DNA of 64,000 nucleotides from Citrobacter amalonaticus Y19 (GCF_000981805.1 NZ_CP011132.1:5084001-5148000); one strand, 5' to 3'. Counted from the stretch's first letter, positions 1 to 8,406 are shown. Numbers and translations are program-made. The notes: generated by a model not told the origin, from the sequence alone.

Positions 1-313
1 CTGAAGCCAGTTTACGGGCGATGGCCTGAAGATCGTCCTGTTGGCTTAACCTGGCCTGCTCAATAATCTGCGCAGCCCATGAAGGAATGTGTGGGGATAA
101 GCGGTAATGAACCCATTTTCCGTGCTTACTATCAAGCAAAATCCCGCTTTCCCGCAACATTGCCAGATGCCGGGAGATCTTAGGCTGTGATTGATCAAGT
201 GCAGTGCAAAGATCACAGACGCACAACTCCCCCATGGTTCTGAGTATGAGAACAATACCCAGACGTGTTTCATCAGACAGATTCTTAAAGAGTTGTAGGG
301 AAGTAAGCGACAT
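1..313 (-). CDS. arsR: ArsR-family metalloregulatory repressor (3' end outside window)
   Basis: Winged-helix repressor of the ArsR/SmtB family, read on the minus strand and cut by the left edge; about 104 of the usual ~117 residues are visible. The protein begins MSLTSLQLFKNLSDETRLG and carries the As(III)-binding motif ELCVCDLC (Cys31, Cys33, Cys36), followed by the recognition-helix region DQSQPKISRHLAMLRESG typical of E. coli ArsR. There are two adjacent ATG codons; the inner one (complement of 311-313) is chosen because the AGGAGG lies 4 bases from it and only 1 base from the outer one. It diverges from the respiratory reductase operon starting at 500, so it may also control that operon. 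Family assignment is firm; the link to the operon is inference. Confidence 0.9.
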   Translation of the reverse strand, partial: MSLTSLQLFKNLSDETRLGIVLILRTMGELCVCDLCTALDQSQPKISRHLAMLRESGILLDSKHGKWVHYRLSPHIPSWAAQIIEQARLSQQDDLQAIARKLAS

Positions 314-391
314 CATTCCTCCTGTTCGTTTGGGTAACGATATCTCCAGCGGAGATGAAAATCAACAACATATACGCATAAGCGAATGTAT

Positions 392-405
392 TTGATAAAT
401 GTCAA
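392..405 (+). promoter_or_regulatory. FNR box and class II promoter for the reductase operon
   Basis: TTGATAAATGTCAA matches the FNR consensus TTGAT-N4-ATCAA at 9 of 10 defined positions. Its centre is about 41.5 bases before a start near 440 if CATACT (428-433) is the -10 hexamer, which is the class II FNR geometry. This suggests anaerobic induction of the operon that begins at 500. The rest of the 317-499 interval is AT-rich, and a partial palindrome around 370-381 could be an ArsR operator (weak). Confidence 0.6.
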
Positions 406-499
406 AACAATGACAAGTTCGTACACCCATACTACCTCTGTTTTCTTTTGTTATGTCTTTTTATTCATATTTATGTAAACAATAAATTGAAGGGTAACT

Positions 500-619
500 A
501 TGAATACCGATGATGACGACTATCCAAAAGATTCCCAAAAACGGAAACTTATATCTACATTAGCCATTGTGACTGGAGCTGCGCTTGTTATAGCTCCTAT
601 GACCTGCCCCCAGAGTTAG
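500..619 (+). pseudogene. 5' fragment of TtrB-like Fe-S subunit, with Tat signal, cut by IS
   Basis: ATG at 500 after AGGGTAACT opens a reading frame MNTDDDDYPKDSQKRKLIST..., which becomes a hydrophobic stretch resembling the Tat signal of TtrB, including the Lys-Arg pair that Salmonella TtrB has in place of twin Arg. At 599 the frame enters the IS element and stops at TAG 617-619. Removing the IS plus one CCTA copy joins this fragment in frame to the Fe-S ORF at 1869-2495, giving a 256-residue protein, close to the family's usual length. The gene was therefore intact before the insertion. Confidence 0.8.
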
Positions 620-628
620 ATACAACCT

Positions 629-1462
629 TCAGTTAGTAATGTCGGTTGGTTTTTCTTCATATTTCCCGTTTCGCCAGCCCGCTGCAAATTCAGCCGGCGT
701 CAGGTAATTCAGTGATGAATGTGGTCGACACTCGTTATAATCCAGTCGCCAGTCATTAATGATCTTCCTGGCGTGAACAATATCGCTGAACCAGTGCTCA
801 TTCAGGCATTCATCACGAAAGCGTCCGTTAAAACTCTCAATAAATCCGTTCTGCGTTGGCTTGCCGGGCTGGATAAGTCGCAGCTCCACACCATGCTCAA
901 AAGCCCACTGATCGAGTGCGCGGCAGGTAAACTCCGGGCCCTGATCGGTTCTTATCGTAGCCGGATAGCCGCGAAACAGCGCAATGCTGTCCAGAATACG
1001 CGTGACCTGCACGCCTGAAATCCCGAAGGCAACAGTGACCGTCAGGCATTCCTTTGTGAAATCATCCACGCAGGTCAGGCACTTGATCCTGCGACCTGTG
1101 GCCAGTGCGTCCATGACGAAATCCATTGACCAGGTCAGATTGGGCGCCATCGGGCGGAGCAGCGGCAGACGTTCTGTTGCCAGCCCTTTACGACGTCGTC
1201 TGCGTTTTACACTCAGGCCATTAAGTTGATAGATGCGGTAAACCCGCTTGTGGTTAACGCAAAGACCTTCACGTCGCAGAAGCTGCCAGATACGCCGGTA
1301 ACCAAAACGGCGGCGTTCAAGTGCCAGCTCTGTGATGCGTAGAGACAGCTGCGCGTCAGCAGCCGGACGCTGAGCCGAATATCGGCAGGTTGACAGGGAC
1401 AGACCTGCCAGCCCGCAGGCACGACGTTGCGACAGACCCTTAGCCTCGCACATGACTTCCAC
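629..1462 (-). CDS. IS3-family transposase OrfB (DDE catalytic part)
   Basis: This is the rve-type DDE integrase domain of 277 residues from the first ATG. HTH_21-like N-terminal region, then MDFVMDALATGRR (first Asp), TIRTDQGPEF (second Asp) and NGFIESFNGRFRDECLN (Glu). The open frame continues upstream of this ATG to the -1 slippery site in orfA, so the active product is probably the OrfAB fusion spanning 629-1749. No frameshift or stop damages it. Confidence 0.93.
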   Translation of the reverse strand: MEVMCEAKGLSQRRACGLAGLSLSTCRYSAQRPAADAQLSLRITELALERRRFGYRRIWQLLRREGLCVNHKRVYRIYQLNGLSVKRRRRRKGLATERLPLLRPMAPNLTWSMDFVMDALATGRRIKCLTCVDDFTKECLTVTVAFGISGVQVTRILDSIALFRGYPATIRTDQGPEFTCRALDQWAFEHGVELRLIQPGKPTQNGFIESFNGRFRDECLNEHWFSDIVHARKIINDWRLDYNECRPHSSLNYLTPAEFAAGWRNGKYEEKPTDITN

Positions 1463-1485
1463 GGCTTCCCGCTTCTGGTCTGTCG

Positions 1486-1749
1486 TCAGTACTTTCGCCC
1501 AAGAGCCACCTGAAGCGCCTCCTTATCCAGCATGGCTTCAGCAAGCAGCTTCTTGAGTCTGGCGTTCTCTTCCTCAAGCGACTTCAGGCGCTTAACCTCA
1601 GGCACCTCCATACCGCCATACTTCTTACGCCATGTGTAAAAGGTGGCGTCGGAAATGGCGTGCTTACGGCAGAGCTCACGGGCAGAAACGCCGGCTTCGG
1701 CCTCGCGGAGAATACATATGATCTGTTCGTCGGAAAAACGCTTCTTCAT
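1486..1749 (-). CDS. IS3-family transposase OrfA
   Basis: An 87-residue helix-turn-helix protein (MKKRFSDEQIICILREAEAG...) with a leucine-zipper-like C-terminus (RLKSLEEENARLKKLLAEA), as in OrfA of the IS407 group. It binds the terminal repeats and by fusion forms the OrfAB transposase. An A-AAG slippery site (complement of 1492-1495) lies just before its stop, allowing a -1 shift into orfB. Confidence 0.93.
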   Translation of the reverse strand: MKKRFSDEQIICILREAEAGVSARELCRKHAISDATFYTWRKKYGGMEVPEVKRLKSLEEENARLKKLLAEAMLDKEALQVALGRKY

Positions 1750-1868
1750 GGGGATGTCCTCATGTGGCTTATGAAGACATTACTAACATCACGGTGTATT
1801 AATCAACGGGGAGCAGGTCACCTACTCAGGCAGCCCCCAGACTTACTGAAAAAAAACAGCACTGGTGT

Positions 1869-2495
1869 ATGGTCATAGATCTGCGTAAATGCGTGGGTTG
1901 TCAGGCATGTACTGTCAGTTGCAAAATCGAGAATCACGCACCGCCGGGGCAATTCAGAACCTGGGTCGCCGATATTGAAGTTGGTCAATATCCAAAAACC
2001 AAAAGACAGTTTCTTCCGCGTCTATGTAACCATTGTGAAAACCCTAGCTGTGTCCCTGTTTGTCCAACAGGTGCTACGTTTAAACGCAATGATGGCATTG
2101 TTCTTATCAATCAGGATATTTGTTGGGGCTGTGGTGCCTGTGTTACTGCCTGCCCTTATGATGCTCGTTTTATTAATACTGAAACCAAAACAGCTGATAA
2201 ATGTACCTTTTGCGCGCATCGCATAGAACAGGGGCTCGTCCCAGCCTGTGTCGAAACTTGTGTCGGTGCAGCAAGGGTTTTTGGTGATCTGAATGACAAA
2301 GAAAGTGAAGTGCATAAATTATATTCAGAGCATATAACAAATGTTTTGAATCCAGCAACGGGTAACAAGCCTCAGGTATTTTATATTGGGTTAAACAATG
2401 AAATGACTGTAGGAGAAGAAATAAAAAGTAAGACTTGGACGAAAGAGTTTTCTGATGTTTTCGATCAGGAACTCCCCTGGGTAAATCAGGAGTAA
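1869..2495 (+). CDS. TtrB/NrfC-like [4Fe-4S] subunit, N-terminus removed by IS
   Basis: Electron-transfer subunit of a periplasmic CISM-type molybdoenzyme, most like TtrB. Four ferredoxin clusters are visible: CVGCQACTVSC, CNHCENPSCVPVC, CWGCGACVTACP and CTFC...CVETC. In other words, all cluster ligands survive. The 33 N-terminal residues with the Tat signal were separated by the IS at 600-1820. Translation could restart at ATG 1869 (208 residues), but no Shine-Dalgarno is seen before it. Such a product might still be exported bound to the Tat-targeted A subunit. It is followed 3 bases later by the membrane subunit gene. Confidence 0.85.
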   Translation: MVIDLRKCVGCQACTVSCKIENHAPPGQFRTWVADIEVGQYPKTKRQFLPRLCNHCENPSCVPVCPTGATFKRNDGIVLINQDICWGCGACVTACPYDARFINTETKTADKCTFCAHRIEQGLVPACVETCVGAARVFGDLNDKESEVHKLYSEHITNVLNPATGNKPQVFYIGLNNEMTVGEEIKSKTWTKEFSDVFDQELPWVNQE

Positions 2496-2498
2496 ATC

Positions 2499-3506
2499 AT
2501 GATGACGACCATTTTAAATATTGCACATCAATCTCCATTTGGCTTGCTTTTTATTAATTACTCGCTATTGTTAGGTGCATCAGGAGGTCTCGCTGTTATC
2601 TGGTCCTTCCTTAACTGGGGGAGTCAGTCAAAGACTAACCTTTTACCTGTGGCATTGGCTTTTGCATTAGCATTTGGAGGCATATTAAATGTATTAGCAG
2701 AGGTACAGCAACCCGGCCGGTTAATTTATGGATTTATATATGGTTGGGAACACTGGTACGGTTCAATAATAAAATATGGTGTACTGATTTTACCCCTGTT
2801 TTGCCTGTTACTAATCCTGCAACTCACGCCATTAAAGCTGTCTGTTTTCGTTGATAAATTAACGAAAATCCTTCTTATAGGAACTGGGATATTTTTAGGG
2901 ATGTACTCTGGAATATTCATGACTAATGAGCATGGTATTGCACTCTGGAATACCCCACTGTCTGCAGTCTTAATGTTACTTAGTGGACTTTATACTGGAT
3001 TCATAGCCTACAGTTTAGTTTCTAAACATACTAATGAACAACCGGCAGTAATTTCATCTTATTGCGGGCTTGGTGTGATGCTTATTACTATGTTTATTTT
3101 ATTGCTATTCACATGGTGGGGGCATGTCTTTGCGGGAGAAACTATCAGCACCTCCTTTGGTTTACTTGATTCTAACTATTTAGCAACGCAGATAATTACT
3201 GTGGGAGCGTTGGTTTTAGCTTGCGTTATGATTGCTGTAATTAGATCTAAAAATAAAATCCACTACATAATTATCATTATTCTATCTGCTATCTCTGCCT
3301 GGGGTGTTCGTTTTCTTTTGTTGGTTGGGGGGCAGGGAACGAGTCGTAGCAGCGCCGGAGTCTTTACTTATCACCCTGAACCAAAAGAATATTTATATTC
3401 TTTTGGTAGTATATTTTTCATGGCAGGTATTCTTGCTTTAGTCATATTGTTTTATGAGAATTTCCAACACAAATATCCGGCACATACAGGAGGAGAAATT
3501 AAATGA
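2499..3506 (+). CDS. NrfD/TtrC-like quinol-oxidising membrane subunit
   Basis: A 335-residue polytopic membrane protein with about nine hydrophobic segments, of the NrfD/PsrC/TtrC family that anchors a periplasmic Fe-S/molybdopterin dimer and takes electrons from menaquinol. It has no cofactor motif of its own, as is normal for the family. The gene starts 3 bases after the Fe-S subunit gene and its stop overlaps the start of the catalytic gene (ATGA at 3503-3506), so the three are translated as a unit. The B-C-A order is that of ttrBCA of Salmonella. Confidence 0.85.
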   Translation: MMTTILNIAHQSPFGLLFINYSLLLGASGGLAVIWSFLNWGSQSKTNLLPVALAFALAFGGILNVLAEVQQPGRLIYGFIYGWEHWYGSIIKYGVLILPLFCLLLILQLTPLKLSVFVDKLTKILLIGTGIFLGMYSGIFMTNEHGIALWNTPLSAVLMLLSGLYTGFIAYSLVSKHTNEQPAVISSYCGLGVMLITMFILLLFTWWGHVFAGETISTSFGLLDSNYLATQIITVGALVLACVMIAVIRSKNKIHYIIIIILSAISAWGVRFLLLVGGQGTSRSSAGVFTYHPEPKEYLYSFGSIFFMAGILALVILFYENFQHKYPAHTGGEIK

Positions 3507-6500
3507 ACAGACGTCATTTTCTTACAGGTTGTGCCGCGCTAGGTGTAGGTGTTGGTGCCAGTATTTATGGAAAAGTATTTTACCGTGCAGGTACATTCTT
3601 AGATGCAGGAGAGCAAGCAAAATCAACCTTTTATGGTCAGTCAACTGAACCTGAATGGCTGCTTGATAAAGAAACTGGCCAGCATGTTATAAATCCCAAT
3701 TATATGGTACGTCATTCTGTATGTCTTCAGTGTCATGGAGAGTGTGGACTGAGAGCCAAAGTGAACCGTAAAACCGGAAAACTGGAACGCTTACAGGGTA
3801 ATCCATATCATCCGAACACATTGATTGATTATAAGGATATGAATATCCCGGTGGTGGACACTGCCAATACTCCGGGTACACTATGTGCCCGAGGGAACGC
3901 GGGTCTACAAACTGCTTACGACCCATATCGACTGACAGTTCCCCTGAAGCGCTCTGGCCCGAGAGGAAGTAATAAATGGGTGCCTATTGAGTGGGAAAAA
4001 CTGATCGATGAAGTGGTCAATGGTGGAAAGATTTTCGCTGATACAGGTGATGAGGCTAGTCAAAACCTTGAGATAAAAGGATTCCGGGCATTATATGAAA
4101 AACGTGATGAATGGATTGATGATAACAATCATGACTTAGGGCGAGTATCTAATAAGCTTGTTATACAAAGCGGACGTATTGTTAAAACGCGAAAAGATTT
4201 TCAGACTCGTTTCGCGAAATCCTTTGGCACAGTTAATAATTACGAACACACTAATATATGCGAATTAAGCCATCACATTGCTACGAGTGCTGTATATACT
4301 GAGCATAATAATTTTAAAGCAGATCTTTGTGAGTCAGAGTTTGTTTTATATTGGGGAACCGCGCCTGGAGAAGCTAATTTCCCTATGCAGACATTAGGGA
4401 AATACTCAGCAGAGGCGCGTTCAAAGGGCTGTAAAATTGCTGTTATTGATCCAGTATTACCCCGAACTATAACGGATGACCCAAATATGTTCTGGCTTGC
4501 TCCGCGACCAGGTACTGATGGTGCTATCGCAATGGGGATGATAAGCTGGATTATAGATCATAATCGCCATAATACGGATTTTTTAAGTTACCCTAATCAG
4601 TCTTCTGCCAAAAATGCTGGTGAAACTTGTTTCACGGATGCCAGTTATCTGATTATTACCGATGAAACACATCCTAATTTTGGGAAATTTATTACTTCTA
4701 GTGAAGCTGCCTTGGGGGACAGTAACGACAGTGTCGTAATTAATCTCACTGGTATTCCAGAATTAGCGGAAAAATGTGTTAAAGCAATACTGGATTATAG
4801 CGGGAGTGTTAATGGTATAGGGGTTGCTACAGCATTTCATTTATTAAAGACATCAGCGAATGATTATTCTCTAGAGTATTATGCCGATATCAGTGGTGTT
4901 CGCATTGACGATATTGTCAATTTAGCTGACGAGTTCACTAAGCATGGACGAAAAGCATCCACAGAGTTTTATCGTGGAATTGCACAGCACCCGAACGGTT
5001 ATTATACAGGTTTTGCAATAAATCAGTTGAACGTCTTAATCGGTAATTTGAACTGGAGTGGTGGTGGTTCCCTCGGGGGAGGTGGATTCCCTTATGACAA
5101 AGGGGTATATGACCTGACTGCTATTCCTTCTCTGGTGCCAGCTCAATTTGGTATTAAAATTACCCGTGAAGATGGCTTTCGCTATGAAGATTCTACTGAA
5201 TTTAAGACAAAGGTTGCTCGTGGCGAAGCCCCCTACCCAGCTAAAAGGCCGTGGTTCCCTTTCACTAAAGATATTTTCAGTGATATCTTGCCTTCAGCAC
5301 TGGAAGGTTATCCGTATACAGCCGACATTCTGTTGTGGCATATGTGTACGCCTTTATACAGCGCTCCAGGCATGGGTAAAGAAGATATTATTCGAGGGGT
5401 TTGTGATCCAACAAAAATACCATTAATTATTGCCAGTGATATTGTCGTTAGTGATACCAGCATGTATGCAGATTATATTATCCCTGACATTACATATCTG
5501 GAACGTTATGTCCAGCATCCGATGCTTGAAGCAACTATGGTCAAGGGGACTGCTGTACGTTATCCCGTTATCGAGCCGCTGACTGGAAAAAACCAGGCGG
5601 GACAACATTTTTGTCTTGAGACTTTCTTTATTGATATAGCTTCGAAATTAAACATGGCTGGGTTTGGGAAAAATGCTATCCCTGACAGTAATGGAACTCT
5701 ATGGCCTCTCGAAAAAATGGAGGATTACTATCTGAAAGGTACTGCAAACGTTGCTTATAGTGGAACACCAGTATCGGATGCTACTGATGATGATATAAAA
5801 ATTGCCGGTCTTGAAGATTACCAGAAGAAGTATTTCAGTAGTCTTAAGTCTGATGAATGGAGAAAAGTACTTTTTTTAATGTCACGCGGTGGTCGTTTTG
5901 AGCCAGTTACTACCAGACGGAATGGTACGCAATTGAAAAATCAATTCAATAATCGTATCAGAATGTACAATGAAAAAATTGCTCAGGGTCTAAATAGTTT
6001 TACCGGTGAACGTTTTTCAGGAACTGCACTTTGGCAACCATCTCTCACTATGATGGGGAAAAAAGTGGATGAGCTCGATCAGGGCAAAGGTATGGATTTT
6101 ACAATATTGACCCGAAAAAGTGCACTTCAGACCCAGTCCCGACTGTCTTCCAACAGTTTTATCCGAGAGATACAGCCGACAAACTGGGCTGAAATTAATA
6201 CCGAGGATGGGAAAGCTCTCGGTTTGAAAACCGGTGATAGTGTATGGGTCGAAACTGTTGAAGGGCGTAGGCGTTGTGAAGTAAAACTCAGAGATGGGGT
6301 TGCACCCGGAGTGATCAGCTTTATCGTTGGCTATGGCCATTGGGGTTACGGAGCAACCGATATTGATATTGGTGGGAAGCGAATTAAAGGCAGTAAAATC
6401 CGGGCTGCGGGGATAAATTTAAATCCAATAATGCGACTGGATCCAGATGTATGGGGGATGCCGCTTATGGATCCAATTGGTGGCAGTAGCAGTTTCTTTA

Positions 6501-6529
6501 ATACACGAGCTAAAATTATCAAAGCGTAG
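3503..6529 (+). CDS. TtrA-like molybdopterin oxidoreductase, Tat-exported catalytic subunit
   Basis: A 1008-residue DMSO-reductase-superfamily enzyme. Tat signal at residues 1-30 (NRRHFLTG, then a hydrophobic run). The N-terminal [4Fe-4S] ligands are Cys74, Cys77, Cys81 and Cys128. Cys253 in TNICELSHH is the likely Mo ligand. A C-terminal molydopterin-binding domain follows (about residues 870-1000). Length and order fit TtrA and its relatives (tetrathionate, selenate SrdA) better than canonical ArrA of ~850 residues. The true acceptor is unknown: the divergent ArsR hints at arsenate, homology at tetrathionate. Start ATG has AGGAGGAG 7 bases upstream. Confidence 0.85.
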   Translation: MNRRHFLTGCAALGVGVGASIYGKVFYRAGTFLDAGEQAKSTFYGQSTEPEWLLDKETGQHVINPNYMVRHSVCLQCHGECGLRAKVNRKTGKLERLQGNPYHPNTLIDYKDMNIPVVDTANTPGTLCARGNAGLQTAYDPYRLTVPLKRSGPRGSNKWVPIEWEKLIDEVVNGGKIFADTGDEASQNLEIKGFRALYEKRDEWIDDNNHDLGRVSNKLVIQSGRIVKTRKDFQTRFAKSFGTVNNYEHTNICELSHHIATSAVYTEHNNFKADLCESEFVLYWGTAPGEANFPMQTLGKYSAEARSKGCKIAVIDPVLPRTITDDPNMFWLAPRPGTDGAIAMGMISWIIDHNRHNTDFLSYPNQSSAKNAGETCFTDASYLIITDETHPNFGKFITSSEAALGDSNDSVVINLTGIPELAEKCVKAILDYSGSVNGIGVATAFHLLKTSANDYSLEYYADISGVRIDDIVNLADEFTKHGRKASTEFYRGIAQHPNGYYTGFAINQLNVLIGNLNWSGGGSLGGGGFPYDKGVYDLTAIPSLVPAQFGIKITREDGFRYEDSTEFKTKVARGEAPYPAKRPWFPFTKDIFSDILPSALEGYPYTADILLWHMCTPLYSAPGMGKEDIIRGVCDPTKIPLIIASDIVVSDTSMYADYIIPDITYLERYVQHPMLEATMVKGTAVRYPVIEPLTGKNQAGQHFCLETFFIDIASKLNMAGFGKNAIPDSNGTLWPLEKMEDYYLKGTANVAYSGTPVSDATDDDIKIAGLEDYQKKYFSSLKSDEWRKVLFLMSRGGRFEPVTTRRNGTQLKNQFNNRIRMYNEKIAQGLNSFTGERFSGTALWQPSLTMMGKKVDELDQGKGMDFTILTRKSALQTQSRLSSNSFIREIQPTNWAEINTEDGKALGLKTGDSVWVETVEGRRRCEVKLRDGVAPGVISFIVGYGHWGYGATDIDIGGKRIKGSKIRAAGINLNPIMRLDPDVWGMPLMDPIGGSSSFFNTRAKIIKA

Positions 6530-6538
6530 GGGGCAAGT

Positions 6539-7120
6539 ATGTGTGAAGTGGAAGAGTTGAGAAGAACCTGTGATATTGCTGGATCCTTACTACTCAAAAG
6601 CCCTGAACAAGAGCTTATTGACTGGATAAAGCAATGTACAGGGCAAAACCTTGCGATTAAAGAATGTCAGCAGGCGTTTTATGACTATTTCTGCTTCCCA
6701 CAATCTGGTTTGTTTTGTCCACCCTATAATCATGTCTTTAGTAATGGCTTACGTCATGGAGACATCTGGCAATTTCCTGCAGCAAGCTTTGATGGGGGAG
6801 CAGAAGAAGAGGATTTCTATCAAAAATTCAATTTTGCTCCCTCTATGCTTAACATCAAATTGCCGATGGTACATAAACATGTTCCTGGTGACCATTTTGG
6901 TGTGGAATTGCTTTTTATAAGTTGTGTGCTGACAAATGAAAATTTAAACACCCCCGAGACCTGGAGTATTTTAAAGGGATTTATATGTGCACACTTACCT
7001 GCTCTACAGGGGTATACCCATTTATTAGGCAGCCAAACTGAACCCTATATTAAAGTCGTAGCTGAATGTCTGGAGGAGTGCTTGTCAGGACTTGATTATT
7101 TACTTTCGATTGATTCTTGA
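6539..7120 (+). CDS. TorD/DmsD-family molybdoenzyme maturation chaperone
   Basis: A 193-residue, probably all-helical cytoplasmic protein of the TorD/NarJ-like family. It has the family-like region VPGDHFGVELLFIS near residues 108-122. It should bind the Tat signal or core of the preceding catalytic subunit until the molybdenum cofactor is inserted. It lies 9 bases after that gene, last in the operon. Salmonella ttr has no such gene in its operon, so this arrangement is closer to other respiratory oxyanion reductases with a dedicated chaperone. Confidence 0.75.
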   Translation: MCEVEELRRTCDIAGSLLLKSPEQELIDWIKQCTGQNLAIKECQQAFYDYFCFPQSGLFCPPYNHVFSNGLRHGDIWQFPAASFDGGAEEEDFYQKFNFAPSMLNIKLPMVHKHVPGDHFGVELLFISCVLTNENLNTPETWSILKGFICAHLPALQGYTHLLGSQTEPYIKVVAECLEECLSGLDYLLSIDS

Positions 7121-7155
7121 ACCAAAATGTAACTACATAGATATTCTCAGAAACA

Positions 7156-7183
7156 GAGCCAGATTAAAATATTAATCTGGCTC
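7156..7183 (+). terminator. 12-bp hairpin after the reductase operon
   Basis: GAGCCAGATTAA (7156-7167) and TTAATCTGGCTC (7172-7183) form a perfect stem with a 4-base loop. No U tract follows, so it is either a weak terminator or an mRNA 3'-end stabiliser. Confidence 0.5.
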
Positions 7184-7251
7184 TCAGTGCTTACCAGGTT
7201 GGCGCATTACTTGGTATTCTGTGGCGATTCAATCCTTAATGGTTAGGGGCA

Positions 7252-7929
7252 GTGTCTGGAACAAGTGCTGAAGCGCCTGAGCCAATCAGTATATTGATAT
7301 TGGATAAATCATTCCGACATTCTGATCTTAAGGTTTCTGTAGTTAAGGCAAATAATGTATCTTTTGAGAACGCTGAGAAACTTGAAGAAAAACATTCCAG
7401 GTTGTATGTCGGATTTATATTAAGCTATACATCTACGGTTAATGGTGTATCTTTTACAAAATACGAAGTTTGCGAGTTTCAGAGATGGAATTATGATAAA
7501 TGTCGTGGTTATTTAAGATTCATTTTTTATTTTCTGGGTTCTGTCAGAACGAAAATAAACTGCCAGGGCGTATCATTCAATGAGGATATTATTGATGGTT
7601 TGATGACATGTAGGTTATTTCCATCAACAATTAAAGGCATGTTATCAGAAACTTGGTTTATTGCTGATCGAATAGGTCATATAGAAAGTAATTACGATGT
7701 AGAGATAAATTCAGTTGAGTATTTAAACAGATTTAACAGACTTATACGTTTATTGTGTTTCGGTAGTTCTGTGACAATTTTAGATATTGAATATACAACG
7801 AAAGACTTTTCATATGGATGGATTATAAAGTACTCATGTAATGGGGAATATCATACGGAGTTTTACCATAGTCTGGCCACTGGTCTGGACGATATTTATG
7901 ATAAGTTCATCGTCGAGAATCCATCATAA
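7252..7929 (+). CDS. hypothetical protein, AT-rich orphan
   Basis: A 225-residue ORF I do not recognise. It starts at GTG 7252 (weak AGGGGC only 1-2 bases upstream; a later start is possible). It has no signal peptide and no convincing membrane segment. Base composition is clearly more AT-rich than the genes to its right, like the reductase operon. The ~70 bases just upstream look more GC-rich and may be the edge of a remnant. It stands alone between the respiratory operon and the first RNA repeat locus. Confidence 0.55.
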   Translation: MSGTSAEAPEPISILILDKSFRHSDLKVSVVKANNVSFENAEKLEEKHSRLYVGFILSYTSTVNGVSFTKYEVCEFQRWNYDKCRGYLRFIFYFLGSVRTKINCQGVSFNEDIIDGLMTCRLFPSTIKGMLSETWFIADRIGHIESNYDVEINSVEYLNRFNRLIRLLCFGSSVTILDIEYTTKDFSYGWIIKYSCNGEYHTEFYHSLATGLDDIYDKFIVENPS

Positions 7930-8085
7930 AGGTGACTATTGATTACATGTAAATCATTAAAGGTACCCTTCAAATTTTGGAGGGTTTCCTGCAGACTCGT
8001 CTTCCATGTCACAGATAAAAACTTGATAAAGGATCACGCTCCGATCTAATATCTTGCTCGTTGTACCGTTGCGTTGTATGCAACA

Positions 8086-8270
8086 TGCCAATGCCTCGGC
8101 GATCTGAGAGAGGCGCCTTCGGGTGATCGCCATGCCAATGCCACCGTGACCTGAGAGGTGGCGCCTTCGGGCGGTAACTTCGTTTACCCTTTGAAAACGA
8201 AGATCGCATACAGTTTGAATCTGGCGATGAAGGTCCCTTTCACTTCTGTATCTGTTTTTCAGATACGTCT
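8086..8270 (+). ncRNA. structured RNA repeat, locus 1
   Basis: Two tandem ~47-base units begin with TGCCAATGCC at 8086 and 8133. Each has a stem around a YCTGAGA loop (GCCTC/GAGGC; GCCACC/GGTGGC) and then GGCGCCTTCGGG, which in the second unit folds as a UUCG tetraloop hairpin. A third stem (CTTCGTTT/AAACGAAG) follows. Locus 2 at 10246 keeps the loops but changes the stems compensatorily. The final hairpin GTATCTG/CAGATAC lies at about 8248-8266. Plus-strand orientation is preferred because of the UUCG loop. Function unknown. No ORF here looks real. Confidence 0.6.
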
Positions 8271-8406
8271 TGCAGCCGTTGTCTGGCCGCAATTTTCTTA
8301 TCGTTTTCACTCTTTATGACGCTGCTGGCCGTTGCGAACTTTGCGGCGTGGGTATGACCATTTGGAACATTTGGGCATCTTCCACGACTGCATTGAGAGC
8401 AGAGGA

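Larger units (their letters stand above)
600..1820 (-). mobile_element. IS3-family (IS407-type) insertion sequence with 4-bp target duplication
   Basis: The element is 1221 bp. The left end starts TGACCTGCCCCC and the right end (complement) TGACCTGCTCCCC; the imperfect terminal repeats share further blocks, including GTTAGTAATGTC. It is flanked by CCTA at 596-599 and CCTA at 1821-1824, a 4-bp duplication as expected for the IS407 group. It carries orfA and orfB on the minus strand with a programmed -1 frameshift site. Both ends and the duplication are intact, so the insertion looks recent. I do not assign a specific IS name. Confidence 0.92.

Noticed and set aside
719..1229. Plus-strand ORFs inside the IS element
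   Set aside because: They are shadows of the transposase genes, whose frames carry the DDE motifs.
3503..6529. Canonical arsenate respiratory reductase ArrA
   Set aside because: The length (1008 residues), the B-C-A order with an NrfD subunit, and the C-terminal features fit the TtrA/SrdA side. ArsR next door suggests but does not prove arsenate.
8086..8180. CRISPR array
   Set aside because: Only two units with ~46-base period, no constant repeat plus variable spacer pattern, no cas genes.
7957..8310. Minus-strand ORF of 117 codons, with a similar short ORF at 10099-10290 (shared ITRRRLSQI segment)
   Set aside because: The shared peptide arises from the RNA repeat units; compensatory stem changes and the plus-strand UUCG loops explain the conservation better. 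No ribosome binding site for either.
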